DNA of 6,000 bases from Planctomycetota bacterium (GTDB lineage: Bacteria > Planctomycetota > UBA1135): the NCBI GenBank assembly GCA_027021325.1, contig JALUUN010000619.1, forward strand, positions 1 through 6,000, written 5' to 3'. The notes below the pieces were generated by a model. That model had not been told where the DNA came from and searched no databases. It saw only the letters and a list, made by a program, of their open reading frames with translations. The position numbers and the translations under genes were made by a program. Of this stretch, positions 5,436 to 6,000 are shown piece by piece (within the stretch, counting starts at the first letter, position 1; each line of letters opens with the position of its first letter).

Positions 5436-6000
5436 ATGGCCCTGCGCAAGAAGCGGCTGCGGGATCTGGATCCCGCCGGCAAGCGCCTGTTCGTGCGCGT
5501 CGACTTCAACGTCCCGCTGAAGGACGGGCGGGTCGCTGACGACACGCGCATCGAGGCGGCGCTGCCGACCCTCCGCTGGATCCTGGAGCGCGGCGGCGCC
5601 GTGGTGGGCGCCAGCCACCTCGGCCGGCCCAAGGGCCGGGTGGTCGAGGAGCTGCGCATGGAACCGGTGGCCGCATGCCTCCAGGAACTCCTCTCCGGGC
5701 ACGAGGTGCGTGCGGTCCGCGACATCGCCGGGCCCGAGGCCCGGGCCGCGGCCGCAGAGCTCGGGCCCGGGCAGGTTCTCCTGCTCGAGAATCTGCGCTT
5801 CGAGCCGGGCGAGACCGCCAACGATCCGGAGTTCGCCGCGCGCCTCGCCGCCCTCGGCGAGGCCTTCGTCCAGGACGCCTTCGGCACCTGCCACCGGGCC
5901 CACGCCTCCACCGCGGGGGTGCCGGGCCTGCTCCAGCCGGCGGTGGCCGGCCTGTTGCTCGAGAAGGAGCTGGAGGCCTTCCGCCTGGTGTTCGAGGAGC
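5436..6000 (+). CDS. pgk: phosphoglycerate kinase, N-terminal part (runs off the window)
   Basis: The enzyme transfers phosphate from 1,3-bisphosphoglycerate to ADP, the step after gap. The window holds 188 codons of a protein that is usually about 390-400 residues, so it covers most of the N-terminal, 3-phosphoglycerate-binding domain. Visible signatures are RVDFNVPL (21-28) with D23 and N25, DDTRI (35-39), SHLGRPKG (60-67), LLLENLRF with its conserved N and R, and DAFGTCHRAHAST (147-159). In that last motif the usual VNDAFG reads VQDAFG, with Gln at 146. The ATG at 5436 gives the standard N-terminus (MALRKKRLRDLD). No Shine-Dalgarno site is seen. The gene starts 7 bases after the gap stop codon, so it is probably translated by coupling from gap and transcribed with it. 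Confidence 0.96.
   Translation, partial: MALRKKRLRDLDPAGKRLFVRVDFNVPLKDGRVADDTRIEAALPTLRWILERGGAVVGASHLGRPKGRVVEELRMEPVAACLQELLSGHEVRAVRDIAGPEARAAAAELGPGQVLLLENLRFEPGETANDPEFAARLAALGEAFVQDAFGTCHRAHASTAGVPGLLQPAVAGLLLEKELEAFRLVFEE

Noticed and set aside
3334..5520. Long plus-strand open frame (728 codons) across tilS and gap
   Set aside because: It lies antisense to tilS and out of frame with gap, both of which have clear catalytic motifs. The translation is compositionally biased.
3230..5911. Long open reading frame on the minus strand (893 codons) across tilS, gap and pgk
   Set aside because: It is antisense to gap and pgk and out of frame with tilS. Its translation is low-complexity Arg/Gly/Pro/Ala sequence with no family motif, an effect of high GC content.
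1..6000. Toxin-antitoxin, CRISPR, phage-defence or mobile-element content
   Set aside because: No direct repeats with spacers, transposase motifs, integrase sites or small gene pairs were seen. Composition is even across the window, with no sign of transfer.

Overview
This is a very GC-rich window (roughly 70% by eye) from a bacterial chromosome. It is densely coded and carries six genes: two cut by the window edges and four complete. I see no tRNA, rRNA, CRISPR array, insertion sequence or phage feature. The gene set is mostly core metabolism and tRNA modification, plus one large secreted protein. Lineage cannot be fixed from this. A DUF1570-like secreted zinc-peptidase protein in a GC-rich genome with few Shine-Dalgarno sites would fit Planctomycetota or a related poorly cultured GC-rich phylum, but this is a weak inference.

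Layout: (1) Bases 1-119 are the last 38 codons of an unrecognised plus-strand gene. (2) A 75-bp gap holds a possible UUCG-loop hairpin and a TATACT -10-like box. (3) Bases 195-2816 encode an 873-residue exported protein with a signal peptide, helical repeats, a gluzincin-type HExxH...NEG zinc site and a C-terminal beta-sandwich-like region. (4) An 88-bp GC-rich gap with a perfect 8-bp hairpin leads to a small [2Fe-2S] ferredoxin (2905-3294). (5) The ferredoxin converges, with only 9 bp between stop codons, on tilS (3304-4311, minus strand), the tRNA-Ile lysidine synthetase. (6) A 97-bp divergent region separates tilS from gap (4409-5428) and pgk (5436 to beyond the window end), 7 bp apart and surely an operon.

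Together gap and pgk carry out the two consecutive glycolytic steps from glyceraldehyde-3-phosphate to 3-phosphoglycerate, making NADH and ATP. TilS lets the AUA codon be read as isoleucine. The ferredoxin has no redox partner in view. The secreted protein is the least understood gene here. I found no clear evidence of a new multi-gene system. The items most worth a second look are the exported peptidase-like protein, the extra cysteine and orphan position of the ferredoxin, the short Arg-tailed TilS, and the shared AT-rich island between tilS and gap.
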